From Oxalobacteraceae bacterium (lineage in GTDB: Bacteria; Pseudomonadota; Gammaproteobacteria; Burkholderiales; Burkholderiaceae_D), in the NCBI GenBank assembly GCA_021768485.1, contig JAIZVZ010000002.1, positions 78,789-142,788 of the forward strand: DNA of 64,000 nucleotides. Direction: 5' to 3'. The position numbers and the translations under genes were made by a program. Positions 8,515 to 17,991 of this stretch are shown here, piece by piece (the stretch's first letter is position 1; each line of letters begins with the position of its first letter). The notes beneath the pieces were generated by a model, which did not search any database, had not been told where the DNA came from, and saw only the letters and a program-made list of their open reading frames with translations.

Positions 8515-8985
8515 ACTGATGCAGCTTAAATCTGATACCATGTCACCTTTATTGCAACAAACCGCAACAGGCAGCACAGCATCTGTTTCGATCACTGCGT
8601 TGATCTGCCGTGATGCGAAAGAACAAGATTATATAGGATATTGGCGGGAAGTCAAGCACCTGAATAAACATTTTTGATTATATTTTCTTGAAATCGGCGA
8701 CTGGTTAGGTAAAAGGCGCGACCTCCGTTACACTACTGCTTAATTGCTACTTATTTGCTACTTATTTGCCACTTATTTGCTGCCCAGTTATCCCATAATC
8801 ACAAGCCGGATGCCTCGCTTTTGCTTATAACGTTTTGCTTGTTCATCGTTTTATTTGTACATCGATTTATTTGTATATATATACTGCTTAACCCAATTCT
8901 CAATATAGCTACGTAGCCGGTTCCAAAGTCCGGTTCTGTTTTCAGTCCAGGCTGTAATCTCATCGACAAAATATCAAACACCCTC
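8515..8985. other. Long leader region upstream of rnr with tandem repeats
   Basis: No supported gene. It holds about three and a half copies of an 11-bp unit (ttgctacttat) at 8744-8785 and a 16-bp-period repeat (ttcatcgttttatttg and variants) near 8836-8880. It probably contains the promoters for tRNA-Leu (minus) and rnr (plus). Confidence 0.5.
8744..8785. repeat. 11-bp tandem repeat, about 3.5 copies
   Basis: ttgctacttat at 8744-8754 and 8755-8765, ttgccacttat at 8766-8776, then a partial copy. It lies in the leader upstream of rnr. Confidence 0.8.
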
Positions 8986-11526
8986 TTGAACCAATTTAAA
9001 CACACCATCCCCAGCCGTGAGGATATTCTCGGCACTCTGCGCAACGCTCATGCGCCCCTCGACGCCCAAGCCATCGCCCATGCCCTCGGCATGAACGACG
9101 ATGCCATCGACGCTCTGATGCGACGCATCAATGCGATGGAGCGCGACGGCCAGCTCAAGCCAGACAATGCCGGTCTGTACCATCTGTCCGATCTGTCCGG
9201 CTTCATCCTCGGCCGCGTGGCCAGCCATCGCGACGGCTTCGGCTTTTTGATTCCCGACGATGCGACCGACGATATCTTTTTGCCGGAAAAGGAAATGCAA
9301 AAAGTCTTGCACGGCGACCGGGTACTGGTGCGCATCATCGGCACCGACCGTCGCGGTCGCCCCGAAGGCACGATCGTCGAAGTTGTCGGCCGTGCCAATA
9401 CCCATGTCATTGGCCGCCTGCTCAATGAAAACGGGGCCTGGGTCGTGGCGCCCGAAGACAAGCGCATCGGCCAGGACATCCTGATCTCTGGGTCGCCCGG
9501 CAAGGCCAAGACCGGCCAGATCGTCTCGGTCGAACTGATCGAACAACCGTCGCGCTACAGCCAGGCGGTCGGCAAGATCGTCGAAGTGCTCGGCGAGATC
9601 GACGATCCCGGCATGGAAATCGAAATCGCGGTGCGCAAATTCGGCGTGCCGCATATTTTTTCCGACGCCGCCCTCAAGCAAGCCGCCAAGCTGCCCGAGC
9701 AGTTGCGCGCCAGCGACCTCAACGACCGCGTCGACCTGCGCGACGTGCCTCTGGTGACGATCGACGGCGAAGATGCGCGCGATTTCGACGATGCCGTTTA
9801 TTGCGAGCCGGTCAAGGTCGGCCGCGCCGAGTGTTTCCGCCTGATCGTGGCGATCGCCGACGTCAGTCATTATGTCTCGCCCAACGATGCGCTCGACCAC
9901 GATGCGCTCGAACGCAGCACCTCGGTGTATTTCCCGCGTCGCGTGATTCCGATGCTGCCCGAAAAGCTGTCGAACGGCCTGTGTTCGCTCAATCCGGCGG
10001 TCGACCGCCTGACGCTGGTGTGCGATGCCGTCATCAGCAAGGATGGCGAAATCAAGGCTTACCAGTTCTATCCGGCCGTGATTCATTCGGCTGCCCGCTT
10101 TACCTATACCGAGGTCGCTGCCATTCTCGGCAATACCAAGGGGCCGGAAGCGGCCAAGCGGCAGACGCTGGTGCCGCACCTGCTCAATCTGTATGACGTC
10201 TATCATGCGCTGCGCAAGGCGCGCCTGGTGCGCGGCGCGATCGATTTCGAGACCACCGAAACCTATATCGTCTGCAATCCGAACGGCAAGATCGAAAAAA
10301 TCCTGCCGCGCACCCGCAACGATGCGCACAAGGTGATCGAGGAATGCATGTTGGCGGCCAATGTCTGCGCTGCCGACCTCTTGATCCGCAATAAGCATCC
10401 TGGCACTTACCGCATCCATGCCGGGCCGACCAAGGAAAAGCTGACGCAAGTGCGCACTTTCCTCAAGCAGGTCGGCCTGAACCTGGCCGGCGGCGACAAG
10501 CCGGCGGCCGGCGATTATGCCGAGCTGATGAAAAAAATCGTGGCGCGTCCCGATGCGCCGCTGCTGCAGACCATGTTGCTGCGCTCGATGCAGCAAGCGG
10601 TCTACAGCCCCGACAATATCGGTCACTTCGGCCTGGCCTATGACGCGTATGCGCATTTCACCAGCCCGATCCGGCGCTATCCCGATCTGCTCACGCATCG
10701 CGCGATCAAGGCTATCCTGGCCGGCAAGCGTTATGAGCCGAAGGGCATCGACACCAGCTTGCTCAATACGGCAGTGTCGAATGCAACGCGCAAGCAAATG
10801 GTCAAGGACAAGGCGGCCGGCAAGGAAAAACAGCAAGCCGATCTGACGATCTGGGATGCGCTCGGTGTGCATTGTTCGGCCAATGAACGGCGCGCCGACG
10901 AAGCCTCGCGCGACGTCGAGGCCTGGCTCAAGTGCTATTTCATCCGCGACAAGCTTGGCGAAGAATTCACAGGCATGATTACCGGCGTCACCACATTCGG
11001 CATTTTCGTGCAGCTCGACAGCCTGTTTGTCGAAGGCCTCGTGCATGTGACCGATCTCGGCGCCGATTATTTCCAATACGACGACGCCCGCCATGAATTG
11101 CGCGGCGAGCGCACCGGCAAGCGCTATCAATTGACCGACCGCGTCACGGTGCAGGTCAGCCGGGTCGACCTCGAAGCGCGCAAGATCGATTTGCGCCTGG
11201 TCGACCAGCTCGGCGTGCCGCTCAATGGCGCGCTCAAAAATGGCGCCAAGGGCGGCGCCAACGGCGGCAGCGGCAAGAGCGGCGGCAAGGGCGCAGGCAA
11301 GGGCGTCGACAGGAGTACGTCGAAAGGCAGCGAGCCTGGCCTGCCGGTGGAAACGGAAACGGGGCGGCGCAAGGGCAAGGCCAGCAAGGCAAGCGAAGCG
11401 GTGCGGACGGCGCCGGCGCCGGCCGCCAGCCGGGCGCGTCGCGCCAAATCGCCGGGCGTCAAGTCGCCTGTTGAAAAAGCGCGGCCGACCAAGGCGTTTG
11501 CGAAACCGGGCAAGAAAAAGCGCTGA
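8986..11526 (+). CDS. rnr: Ribonuclease R
   Basis: An 846-residue 3'-5' exoribonuclease. Order of domains: N-terminal winged-helix-like region (SREDILGTLRN, MRRINAMERDGQL), cold-shock domains (~80-230), the RNB catalytic domain with the acidic cluster DGEDARDFDD at ~260-269, an S1 RNA-binding domain (~655-740, GMITGVTTFGIFVQL), and a Lys/Gly-rich basic tail. It degrades structured RNA and serves in rRNA quality control. No ATG fits the N-terminus; a TTG at 8986 (MNQFKHTIPSRED) matches where the family begins, though another non-ATG start upstream cannot be excluded. rlmB follows after 212 bases, a common pairing. Confidence 0.95.
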   Translation: MNQFKHTIPSREDILGTLRNAHAPLDAQAIAHALGMNDDAIDALMRRINAMERDGQLKPDNAGLYHLSDLSGFILGRVASHRDGFGFLIPDDATDDIFLPEKEMQKVLHGDRVLVRIIGTDRRGRPEGTIVEVVGRANTHVIGRLLNENGAWVVAPEDKRIGQDILISGSPGKAKTGQIVSVELIEQPSRYSQAVGKIVEVLGEIDDPGMEIEIAVRKFGVPHIFSDAALKQAAKLPEQLRASDLNDRVDLRDVPLVTIDGEDARDFDDAVYCEPVKVGRAECFRLIVAIADVSHYVSPNDALDHDALERSTSVYFPRRVIPMLPEKLSNGLCSLNPAVDRLTLVCDAVISKDGEIKAYQFYPAVIHSAARFTYTEVAAILGNTKGPEAAKRQTLVPHLLNLYDVYHALRKARLVRGAIDFETTETYIVCNPNGKIEKILPRTRNDAHKVIEECMLAANVCAADLLIRNKHPGTYRIHAGPTKEKLTQVRTFLKQVGLNLAGGDKPAAGDYAELMKKIVARPDAPLLQTMLLRSMQQAVYSPDNIGHFGLAYDAYAHFTSPIRRYPDLLTHRAIKAILAGKRYEPKGIDTSLLNTAVSNATRKQMVKDKAAGKEKQQADLTIWDALGVHCSANERRADEASRDVEAWLKCYFIRDKLGEEFTGMITGVTTFGIFVQLDSLFVEGLVHVTDLGADYFQYDDARHELRGERTGKRYQLTDRVTVQVSRVDLEARKIDLRLVDQLGVPLNGALKNGAKGGANGGSGKSGGKGAGKGVDRSTSKGSEPGLPVETETGRRKGKASKASEAVRTAPAPAASRARRAKSPGVKSPVEKARPTKAFAKPGKKKR

Positions 11527-11738
11527 CGGCTAGCCGCAAAATTGCCCCCGGCGGCGTGCCGGCCGCAAGGCCGGATGTGCAACGATCGCGGCGCAGCGGC
11601 GCCGCCTTTGTTTCGGTGCGGTGGCTGCCTTGGCCGCGGCTGTGGCGTATTGCAATAAACAGCATCGGACTGCCTTCAACCGGCACTGCGAAGCGCATCG
11701 AAACACATTAAAAAACACATTATCAAGAAGCGAATTAT

Positions 11739-12482
11739 ATGAAGAGCAAAATGGTTTTCGGCTTTCACGCGGTGACCGCGCGTCTGCGTCATGAAGCGTC
11801 CTCGGTCGAGGAAATCTATGTCGATGCGAGCCGCGTCGACCGCCGCATGCAGGAACTGCTGGCCACTGCCAAGAGTTTTAACGTGCGCGTCATCATGGTC
11901 GACGACCAGCGCCTCGATCGCATCGTCGGCACCCGCCGCCATCAGGGTGTGATTGCCGTGGCCGGCGAGTTGTCGCTGGCCCGCAATCTCGATGAATTGC
12001 TGGACGCCATTGACGGTCCGCCATTGTTGCTGGTGCTCGACGGCATTACCGATCCGCATAATCTCGGCGCCTGCCTGCGGGTGGCCGATGGTGTCGGCGC
12101 GCATGCCGTCATCGTGCCCAAAGACCGCGCGGTCGGCCTGAATGCGACCGCCGCCAAGGTCGCCAGCGGCGCCGCCGAAACCGTGCCTTACATTACCGTA
12201 ACCAATCTGGCGCGCACCTTGCGCGAACTGAAAGAACGCGACATCATGTTGATCGGCACCGACGACGAAGCCGAAAAAGGCTTGTACGACGCCGACTTCA
12301 GCGGCCCGGCGGCCTTGGTCATGGGGTCGGAAGGCGAAGGCATGCGCCGCCTGACGCGTGAGACCTGCGATTTGCTGGTCCGCATTCCGATGTTCGGCAC
12401 CGTCGAGAGCCTGAACGTCTCGGTCGCGTCCGGCGTCTGCCTGTACGAAGCGCGCCGCCAGCGCATGCTCAAAGGGATGTAA
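11739..12482 (+). CDS. rlmB: 23S rRNA (guanosine(2251)-2'-O)-methyltransferase RlmB
   Basis: A 247-residue SpoU/TrmH-family methyltransferase. It has the N-terminal substrate-binding domain ([14 protein letters not shown]) and the C-terminal knotted SPOUT fold with its three motifs: [28 protein letters not shown] and [17 protein letters not shown]. It methylates G2251 in the P-loop of 23S rRNA using S-adenosylmethionine. The neighbouring rnr is its usual partner in proteobacteria. Length is normal and motifs are intact. Confidence 0.95.
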   Translation: MKSKMVFGFHAVTARLRHEASSVEEIYVDASRVDRRMQELLATAKSFNVRVIMVDDQRLDRIVGTRRHQGVIAVAGELSLARNLDELLDAIDGPPLLLVLDGITDPHNLGACLRVADGVGAHAVIVPKDRAVGLNATAAKVASGAAETVPYITVTNLARTLRELKERDIMLIGTDDEAEKGLYDADFSGPAALVMGSEGEGMRRLTRETCDLLVRIPMFGTVESLNVSVASGVCLYEARRQRMLKGM

Positions 12483-12660
12483 GCGGCCCGCGTGCCCGCA
12501 TGTCATACTGGCGGCGCCGCCTGTGCGCGCCGCCTCGACCGGTGCAGACCGGTCTGAACGATTTTCAGCGGTTTGTTGCATCGCAAGCAAAGCTTGCCTG
12601 AAAGCGCTACCATAACCCGTCCTGCGCGAATTTTCGCGCCTTATCCGTTTGTCTAATTTT

Positions 12661-13407
12661 ATGTTTAGTCGCCTGCGCGAAGATATTTACAGCATCATCG
12701 AACGTGATCCCGCGGCCCGCAATGCGTGGGAAGTGCTCACTTGCTACCCCGGCTTGCATGCCACGCTCATGCATCGCTGGGCCCATTGGTATTGGACCCA
12801 TGGCCTGAAATGGTGCGGCCGCTTTGTTTCCCACGTGTCGCGCATGCTGACCGGCATCGAAATCCACCCGGGGGCCGTCATCGGCCGCCGCGTCTTCATC
12901 GATCATGGCTTCGGCGTGGTCATCGGCGAGACCGCCGTGGTCGGCGACGACTGCACGATTTACCAGGGCGTGACGCTGGGCGGCACCTCGCTGCACAAGG
13001 GCAGCAAACGCCATCCGACGCTCGAACGCGGCGTCATCGTCGGCGCCGGCGCGCAAGTGCTGGGCAGTTTCACGGTCGGCGAATATGCCAAGATCGGTTC
13101 CAATGCCGTGCTGGTCAAGCCGATGCCGGCCGGCGCCACCGCGGTCGGCAATCCGGCCCATGTGATCGAAAAATCGACCAAGCTGGTCGACGCCGGCACC
13201 GCCCATCTGTTTGCCGCATACGGCATCACGCCCAATGGCGACGATCCGATGAGCAAGGCGCTGCATGGCTTGATCAACCGCGCCGTGGTCCAGGAGCAGC
13301 AAATCGATACGTTGATTGCCTTGATGAAAAAATCAGGCATCAATTGTCAAGACCTGCCGGAATCTGATAAATTCGATCCCGAGCAACTCAATAAACTGGT
13401 TGGCTGA
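12661..13407 (+). CDS. cysE: Serine O-acetyltransferase
   Basis: A 248-residue enzyme that acetylates L-serine with acetyl-CoA, the first step of cysteine synthesis. The start MFSRLREDIYSIIERDPAARNAWEVL matches the family, so I prefer the ATG at 12661 to a TTG twelve bases upstream. The middle is a left-handed beta helix of hexapeptide repeats (IEIHPGAVIGRRVFIDHGFGVVIGE) with the active-site His in DHG and HPT. It resembles the shorter CysE/SrpH type. No neighbouring cysteine gene is seen. Confidence 0.93.
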   Translation: MFSRLREDIYSIIERDPAARNAWEVLTCYPGLHATLMHRWAHWYWTHGLKWCGRFVSHVSRMLTGIEIHPGAVIGRRVFIDHGFGVVIGETAVVGDDCTIYQGVTLGGTSLHKGSKRHPTLERGVIVGAGAQVLGSFTVGEYAKIGSNAVLVKPMPAGATAVGNPAHVIEKSTKLVDAGTAHLFAAYGITPNGDDPMSKALHGLINRAVVQEQQIDTLIALMKKSGINCQDLPESDKFDPEQLNKLVG

Positions 13408-13510
13408 CAGCTGCCATTCAGAATGCGTGCCGGCGCGGCCCAAAGGCCGCCTGCCGTGCCCGTTCTGAATCGCGGCCGCCGGCGCAAGCAGACATCTGCC
13501 GGGACTGCAA

Positions 13511-14191
13511 TTGACTGACGTAATCACAAACCACGATGGCCTGATACTCGAGCCGTTCGAAATCCGCGTGCTGGCCGTGCTGGCCGAAAAAGAAGGCTTG
13601 ACGCCTGACAACTACCCGCTATCGCTCAATGCGCTGACCAATGGCTGCAACCAGCTATCGAGCCGCGATCCGGTGATGTCGCTTGCCGACAGCACGGTGC
13701 AAGATGTGCTGCAAACCTTGATGCAAAAAAAATTGGTCAATGGCATCACGCAAGTCGGCGCCCGCGTCGTCAAATACGAACACCGGATGCGCCTCAAATG
13801 GACGCTCGAGCAAGACAAGCTGGCCATCCTGACGATTCTGATGTTGCGCGGCCAGCAGACGGCCGGCGAAATCCGGGCCCGCAGCGGCCGCATCCATGAA
13901 TTCGCTTCGCTGGCCGAGGTCGAAACAGGCTTGCAGTTCCTGATCGATAAATACCCGCCGCTGGTGGCCAGGCTGCCGCTGGCGCCGGGCGCCAAAGAGC
14001 CGCGCTATGCGCATCTGCTGTCGGGCGAAGAGGTCTTGCAGCAGGAAGTGCCCGGCGCGTATGGCACTGCGCCCGAGGGCGTACGCCGCGCCGGGCAGAT
14101 CGAACAGCTTGAACAGCAACTGGCGCAGTTACGGCATGAGCATGAGGCGCTGGCGGCCGAGTTCGCGCAATTTCGCAAGCAATTCGATTAG
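13511..14191 (+). CDS. yceH: YceH family (DUF480) protein
   Basis: A 226-residue cytoplasmic protein of the YceH family. Conserved parts are visible: the N-terminal LEPFEIRVLAVLAEKEGLTPDNYPLSLNAL, then CNQLSSRDPVMSL, then a second winged-helix domain (LKWTLEQDKLAILTILMLRGQQTAGEIR) and a C-terminal coiled coil (IEQLEQQLAQLRHEHEALAAE). Two winged-helix domains suggest nucleic-acid or protein binding, but the function is not established. The start is a TTG; no ATG fits the conserved N-terminus. Confidence 0.88.
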   Translation: MTDVITNHDGLILEPFEIRVLAVLAEKEGLTPDNYPLSLNALTNGCNQLSSRDPVMSLADSTVQDVLQTLMQKKLVNGITQVGARVVKYEHRMRLKWTLEQDKLAILTILMLRGQQTAGEIRARSGRIHEFASLAEVETGLQFLIDKYPPLVARLPLAPGAKEPRYAHLLSGEEVLQQEVPGAYGTAPEGVRRAGQIEQLEQQLAQLRHEHEALAAEFAQFRKQFD

Positions 14192-14336
14192 TCCTGTCAG
14201 GCGATTCAGGCGATTCCGCCCACCGATCGGCGCGCATATAGGTGCGCATACAGGTGCGCAGCCGGCGCCGATCGCACCTGTCGCCCGACTGACATGCACT
14301 GGCCGGGTTTTTCCCGGCGCCCGAAAAGGAATATAT

Positions 14337-14708
14337 ATGCAAAGCAAGAAACCGGACCCGTCCAAACTCGACAAGATCGTCGCCGATGCACGCCGCGCCG
14401 CCGACCTGCGCGAAGGCGGATACCGCGAACGTTCGCTGAAAATGTATCCATGGATTTGCGGACGCTGCATGCGCGAATTTACGCGTGCCAATGTACAGCA
14501 ATTGACGGTCCATCATCGCGACCACAATCATGACAATAATCCGGCCGACGGCAGCAATTGGGAATTGCTGTGCCTGTATTGCCACGATAATGAACATTCG
14601 CGTTATCTCGAAGCCGATCGCGGCGCCGGTCTGGCCGCGGCCAAGGTACAGGCGGCGACCCACAATCCGTTTGCGGCGGCGCTGGCCGGCCTGAAGAAAA
14701 AGGACTGA
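14337..14708 (+). CDS. YajD-type HNH nuclease family protein
   Basis: A 123-residue protein. The ATG at 14337 follows AAAAGGAA, and the N-terminus MQSKKPDPSKLDKIVADARR matches YajD-like proteins. The HNH/zinc-finger core is intact: CGRCMREF, TVHHRDHNHDNNP, NWELLCLYCHDNEHSR, with two CxxC pairs binding zinc and histidines for catalysis. YajD-like proteins are presumed DNA or RNA endonucleases, but their substrate is unknown. It stands alone, preceded by a locally repetitive stretch (14229-14262). Confidence 0.85.
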   Translation: MQSKKPDPSKLDKIVADARRAADLREGGYRERSLKMYPWICGRCMREFTRANVQQLTVHHRDHNHDNNPADGSNWELLCLYCHDNEHSRYLEADRGAGLAAAKVQAATHNPFAAALAGLKKKD

Positions 14709-14792
14709 AGCGCCCGGCCGGCGGCGGAGGCGAGGGGGCGCAAGCGGCAGGCATTTCCGGCAGGCCTGCGCATCAACGCGATGGCGGCATTT

Positions 14793-14840
14793 ATTTTACC
14801 CGGGTATTATTGACTCGCGTATTTTACCCGGGTATTATTG
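14793..14840. repeat. Direct repeat, 20 bp, two identical copies with 28-bp period
   Basis: attttacccgggtattattg occurs at 14793-14812 and again at 14821-14840. Each copy contains the palindrome acccgggt. It lies just before the DUF1330 gene and could be an operator or another of the local duplications. Confidence 0.85.
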
Positions 14841-14870
14841 CGTATTCCCATCCCATGGAGTACCAGACCG

Positions 14871-15320
14871 ATGACGCCGCCACTTATCCCTCGCAATAAT
14901 TATCTCGAGCCTACGCAAGAAGCCGGGCGCGCCTTCATCATGCGTGCGATCGCCGGCGAAGTCGTCATGCTCAATTTGCTGCGTTTCCGGACCGATGCCG
15001 ATTATTCGGCCGCGCCGGAACTGGCGCCTTCGGCCTCAGTCAGCGGCAAACAGGCGTTTGCGCTGTATATCGAGCATACCTTGCCCTATCTTCAGCAGTC
15101 GGGCGGCCAGCTATTGTTTCTTGGCGCCGGCGGCCACTTTCTGATCGGCCCCGCTGACGAGTACTGGGATGCCGTCATGCTGGTGCGCCAGCACAGCGTC
15201 GACGCCTTTCTGGCGTTTGCCGCACACCCGCAATATCTGGCCGGCCTCGGTCACCGCCGCGCCGCCCTCGAAGATTCGCGACTGCTGCCGCTGACCGCGC
15301 TGTCGTCGCAATGTTTGTGA
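14871..15320 (+). CDS. DUF1330 family protein
   Basis: A 149-residue protein taken from the ATG preceded by GGAG; longer in-frame starts run into the repeat region. Conserved DUF1330-type segments are visible: EVVMLNLLRFR, SGKQAFALYIEHTLP, EYWDAVMLVRQHSVDAFLAFAAHPQY. The family forms dimeric alpha/beta barrels. The biochemical role is not known. Its stop overlaps an alternative upstream start of the next gene, so the two may be cotranscribed. Confidence 0.7.
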   Translation: MTPPLIPRNNYLEPTQEAGRAFIMRAIAGEVVMLNLLRFRTDADYSAAPELAPSASVSGKQAFALYIEHTLPYLQQSGGQLLFLGAGGHFLIGPADEYWDAVMLVRQHSVDAFLAFAAHPQYLAGLGHRRAALEDSRLLPLTALSSQCL

Positions 15321-15331
15321 AAGGGAAAATA

Positions 15332-15706
15332 ATGCGCGATGAACAGGAATTGAAACAGGTATTGAAGCAGGCGCTGAAACGACAGTATCTGGAAACGAAA
15401 AGCCGGGCCGGCGTATATGCGATCCGCAACCGGATCACGGGCCGGACCCTGGTGGCCGGCGCCGGCAATGTGGACGGCATGCTGAACCGCCACCGTTTTG
15501 AATTGCGGCAGGGCAGGCATCGCAACGCCGGGCTGGCACGCGACTGGGCCGCGCATGGCGAGGCGGGTTTTCTCTTTGAAGTGCTCGACCGGGTCCGCGA
15601 ATGCGACGATCCGGCATTCGATGAGGCGCAGGAACTGGCGCTGCTGGTCAGTCTATGGCGTCAGGAAATTGCCGGCGATAGCTATGGCGAGGTGGCGGCA
15701 AATTGA
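15332..15706 (+). CDS. GIY-YIG nuclease family protein
   Basis: A 124-residue protein starting at the ATG after AAAGGGA (an upstream in-frame ATG at 15311 overlaps the previous gene). The GIY-YIG-like core is AGVYAIRNRITGRTLVAGAGN with the expected spacing, followed by a conserved arginine-rich helix (LNRHRFELRQGRHRN) and a catalytic-type Glu further on. Small stand-alone proteins of this type are common in proteobacteria but uncharacterised. The gene is convergent with lpxH. Confidence 0.7.
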   Translation: MRDEQELKQVLKQALKRQYLETKSRAGVYAIRNRITGRTLVAGAGNVDGMLNRHRFELRQGRHRNAGLARDWAAHGEAGFLFEVLDRVRECDDPAFDEAQELALLVSLWRQEIAGDSYGEVAAN

Positions 15707-15750
15707 ATGGCCGCGCTTTGGCGCGCCTGAGCGCGTTTCAGCGGCCATAC

Positions 15751-16545
15751 TCATGCCGGGCCATCGTCGAGCAGCATGCCATGCAAATCGTAGCGATGTA
15801 TTGCGCCGCTGGCGTCGAGCGCAATCCAGCCGCCGCGCGCCGTTTCTTCATCGAGTTCCCAGTCGGGCAGCACATAGCGCAGCCGGCTGCCGAAACGATG
15901 GCAGGCCGGGCGGTGCGTGTGGCCGTGAATCAGGATCTCGGCGCCGCTTTGTTCATATAGTCTGGCGATGGCTTGCGGATTGACGTCCATGAGCGCCATC
16001 GGCTTTTCCTGTTGCTGCGCGCGGCTGTCGCTGCGCAGGCCGGCGACGATGGCGCGGCGCGCCGTCAAAGGCTGCGACAGGAACTGGCGCTGCCATTGCG
16101 GTTCGCGCACCATGGCGCGAAATTGCATGTATTTGTGGTCGTCCGTGCATTCCGCATCGCCGTGCGCGAGCACGATGCGGCTGGCGCCGGCAGCGATCAC
16201 GGCACCGTCGGACAGGATGCGCGCGCCGGTGGCGGCGGCAAAAGCCGGACCAACAAGGAAGTCGCGGTTGCCGGCGATCCAGAACAGGGCGATGCCGGCA
16301 TCGCTGACGGCGCGCAGGGCGTCGATGATCTGCCGGTGATAGGGCAAAGCCATATCGTCGTCGCCAGGCCAGGCATCGAAGATGTCGCCGAGCAGATAGA
16401 GCGCCTGCGCCCGCCGCACCGGACCTTCGAGAAAATCGAGAAAGGCTTGCGTGGTGCGCGGGTGCGAGGGCTGCAAATGCAGATCCGAAATGAACAGCGC
16501 CAGGGCTGCTGGCGCCACTTCCTTGGCGGGCGAGGTGCTGTTCAC
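15751..16545 (-). CDS. lpxH: UDP-2,3-diacylglucosamine diphosphatase
   Basis: A 264-residue metallophosphoesterase of lipid A synthesis, hydrolysing UDP-2,3-diacylglucosamine to lipid X on the inner face of the inner membrane. The metal-binding motifs appear in order: SDLHL, GDIFDAW, GNRDF, LAHGDAECT and HGHTHRP. It is downstream of ppiB on the same strand with a 13-base gap, a frequent arrangement in betaproteobacteria. Length and motifs are normal. Confidence 0.94.
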   Translation of the reverse strand: MNSTSPAKEVAPAALALFISDLHLQPSHPRTTQAFLDFLEGPVRRAQALYLLGDIFDAWPGDDDMALPYHRQIIDALRAVSDAGIALFWIAGNRDFLVGPAFAAATGARILSDGAVIAAGASRIVLAHGDAECTDDHKYMQFRAMVREPQWQRQFLSQPLTARRAIVAGLRSDSRAQQQEKPMALMDVNPQAIARLYEQSGAEILIHGHTHRPACHRFGSRLRYVLPDWELDEETARGGWIALDASGAIHRYDLHGMLLDDGPA

Positions 16546-16558
16546 GGTACGTAAAAAA

Positions 16559-17047
16559 TCAGACGATTTCGATTTTTTCGATCACCACGTCTTCCAGCGG
16601 CACGTCGGCAAACATGCCGGTGCGCGTGGTCTTGACGCCTTCGATCTGGTCGATGACATCGGTGCCGTCCGTGACTGCGCCGAATACGCAATAGCCCCAG
16701 CCATCCTGTCCTGGGTAGTCGAGGAAGGAATTATTCTTGGTGTTGATGAAGAACTGCGCCGAGGCCGAGTGCGGGTCCGAGGTGCGGGCCATCGCCAGCG
16801 CATATTTGGCGTTCTTCAAACCGTTGGCGGCTTCGTTTTCAACCGGTTCGGTGGTCGGCTTTTGCTTCATGCCGGACTCGAAACCGCCGCCCTGGATCAT
16901 GAAATTCTTGATGACGCGATGGAAAATGGTGCCGCTGTAATGGCCAGCTTCGACATAGGACAGGAAATTGGCGACTGTTTTCGGTGCTTTTTCGGCATCG
17001 AGTTCGACCGTGAAATTGCCCATATTGGTGGTGATGACGACTGCCAT
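16559..17047 (-). CDS. ppiB: Cytoplasmic cyclophilin peptidyl-prolyl isomerase
   Basis: A 162-residue cyclophilin without signal peptide. The catalytic core FHRVIKNFMIQGGG contains the essential Arg, and DPHSASAQFFIN and DYPGQDGWGYCVFG are typical of the family. It catalyses cis-trans isomerisation of X-Pro bonds in the cytoplasm. It lies between ppiA and lpxH, all on the minus strand. Confidence 0.94.
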   Translation of the reverse strand: MAVVITTNMGNFTVELDAEKAPKTVANFLSYVEAGHYSGTIFHRVIKNFMIQGGGFESGMKQKPTTEPVENEAANGLKNAKYALAMARTSDPHSASAQFFINTKNNSFLDYPGQDGWGYCVFGAVTDGTDVIDQIEGVKTTRTGMFADVPLEDVVIEKIEIV

Positions 17048-17124
17048 GATGTGTCCTTCTGTAGTATTGGTGGAAATGGATGATTGCCGGCTTATCGCTT
17101 GCCGCTTTGATTGATGCTGCCTGT

Positions 17125-17171
17125 ATTGCTGCTTATTGCTGCTTATTACTGTTTATTACTACTTATTATGG
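17125..17171. repeat. 10-bp tandem repeat, about four copies
   Basis: attgctgctt twice, then attactgttt and attactactt, in the gap between ppiA and ppiB. The copies drift by one or two bases each. Confidence 0.75.
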
Positions 17172-17236
17172 CCGTCCATTTTTGCCGCGTTATGCCTATA
17201 TGGTAGCGGGTTTCGTCTTTTAAACAGGACGGCCGC

Positions 17237-17809
17237 CTATTTTAATACGACTGCCTTGTTGATGACGATTGCTTCGAGCGGCAGATGCTGGTGTTCGCCG
17301 TGCGGTGCGACGCTGACCTGCTTGATCTTGTCGACCACTTCGACGCCCTCGACAACCTTGCCGAAGACGGCGTAGCCCCAGCCGTCGCGCCCCGGATAGT
17401 CGAGCATCGGATTATCTTCGACGTTGATGAAAAATTGCGCGGTGGCTGAGTGCGGATCGCCCGAGCGTGCCATGGCAATCGTGTATTTTTCGTTTTTCAG
17501 GCCGTTTTTCGATTCGTTGACGAGCGGCGCGGCAGTCGGTTTTTGCCGCAGCTTCTTGTCGTAGCCGCCGCCCTGAATCATGAAACCATCGATGACGCGA
17601 TGAAAAATAGTGCCCTGATAGTGGCCCGATTTGACGTATTTCAGAAAATTGGCCGTGCTTTTGGGCGCCTGTGCGGCATTCAGTTCGAGCACGATGTCGC
17701 CCATCGAGGTCGACAGCAGCACGCGCGGATCTTTGGCCTGGGCATACAGCGGCAGCGTCAGCAACAGGGCCAGCGCGGCTTTCCAGAGCGGCTTCATCGA
17801 CACAGTCAT
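17237..17809 (-). CDS. ppiA: Periplasmic cyclophilin peptidyl-prolyl isomerase
   Basis: A 190-residue cyclophilin with a signal peptide (MTVSMKPLWKAALALLLTLPLYAQA), so it acts on proline bonds in the periplasm. The core FHRVIDGFMIQGGGYDKKL and PHSATAQFFINVEDN are intact. It is a paralogue of the downstream ppiB and probably part of the same transcription unit, with a repeat-containing gap between them. Confidence 0.92.
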   Translation of the reverse strand: MTVSMKPLWKAALALLLTLPLYAQAKDPRVLLSTSMGDIVLELNAAQAPKSTANFLKYVKSGHYQGTIFHRVIDGFMIQGGGYDKKLRQKPTAAPLVNESKNGLKNEKYTIAMARSGDPHSATAQFFINVEDNPMLDYPGRDGWGYAVFGKVVEGVEVVDKIKQVSVAPHGEHQHLPLEAIVINKAVVLK

Positions 17810-17991
17810 GGCGGGTCCTTTTTTATGAAATGAATACGGTATGCGGTCTTGTCTTTCGGTGCGGGCGGCCGGCGATGCGGCGGGCTATCCATATTTACGC
17901 ATGCTTGCCGCCCGCGATCCTGGCCATGCGCGCCCTCTGGCGCCAATTATAGAGCGCTTATCGGGCCGCCGCCGATGCAGGCGGCGGCGTT

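Noticed and set aside
8974..11130. Long minus-strand ORF (718 codons) opposite rnr
   Set aside because: A shadow of the rnr frame; rnr has all catalytic motifs and the antisense product has none.
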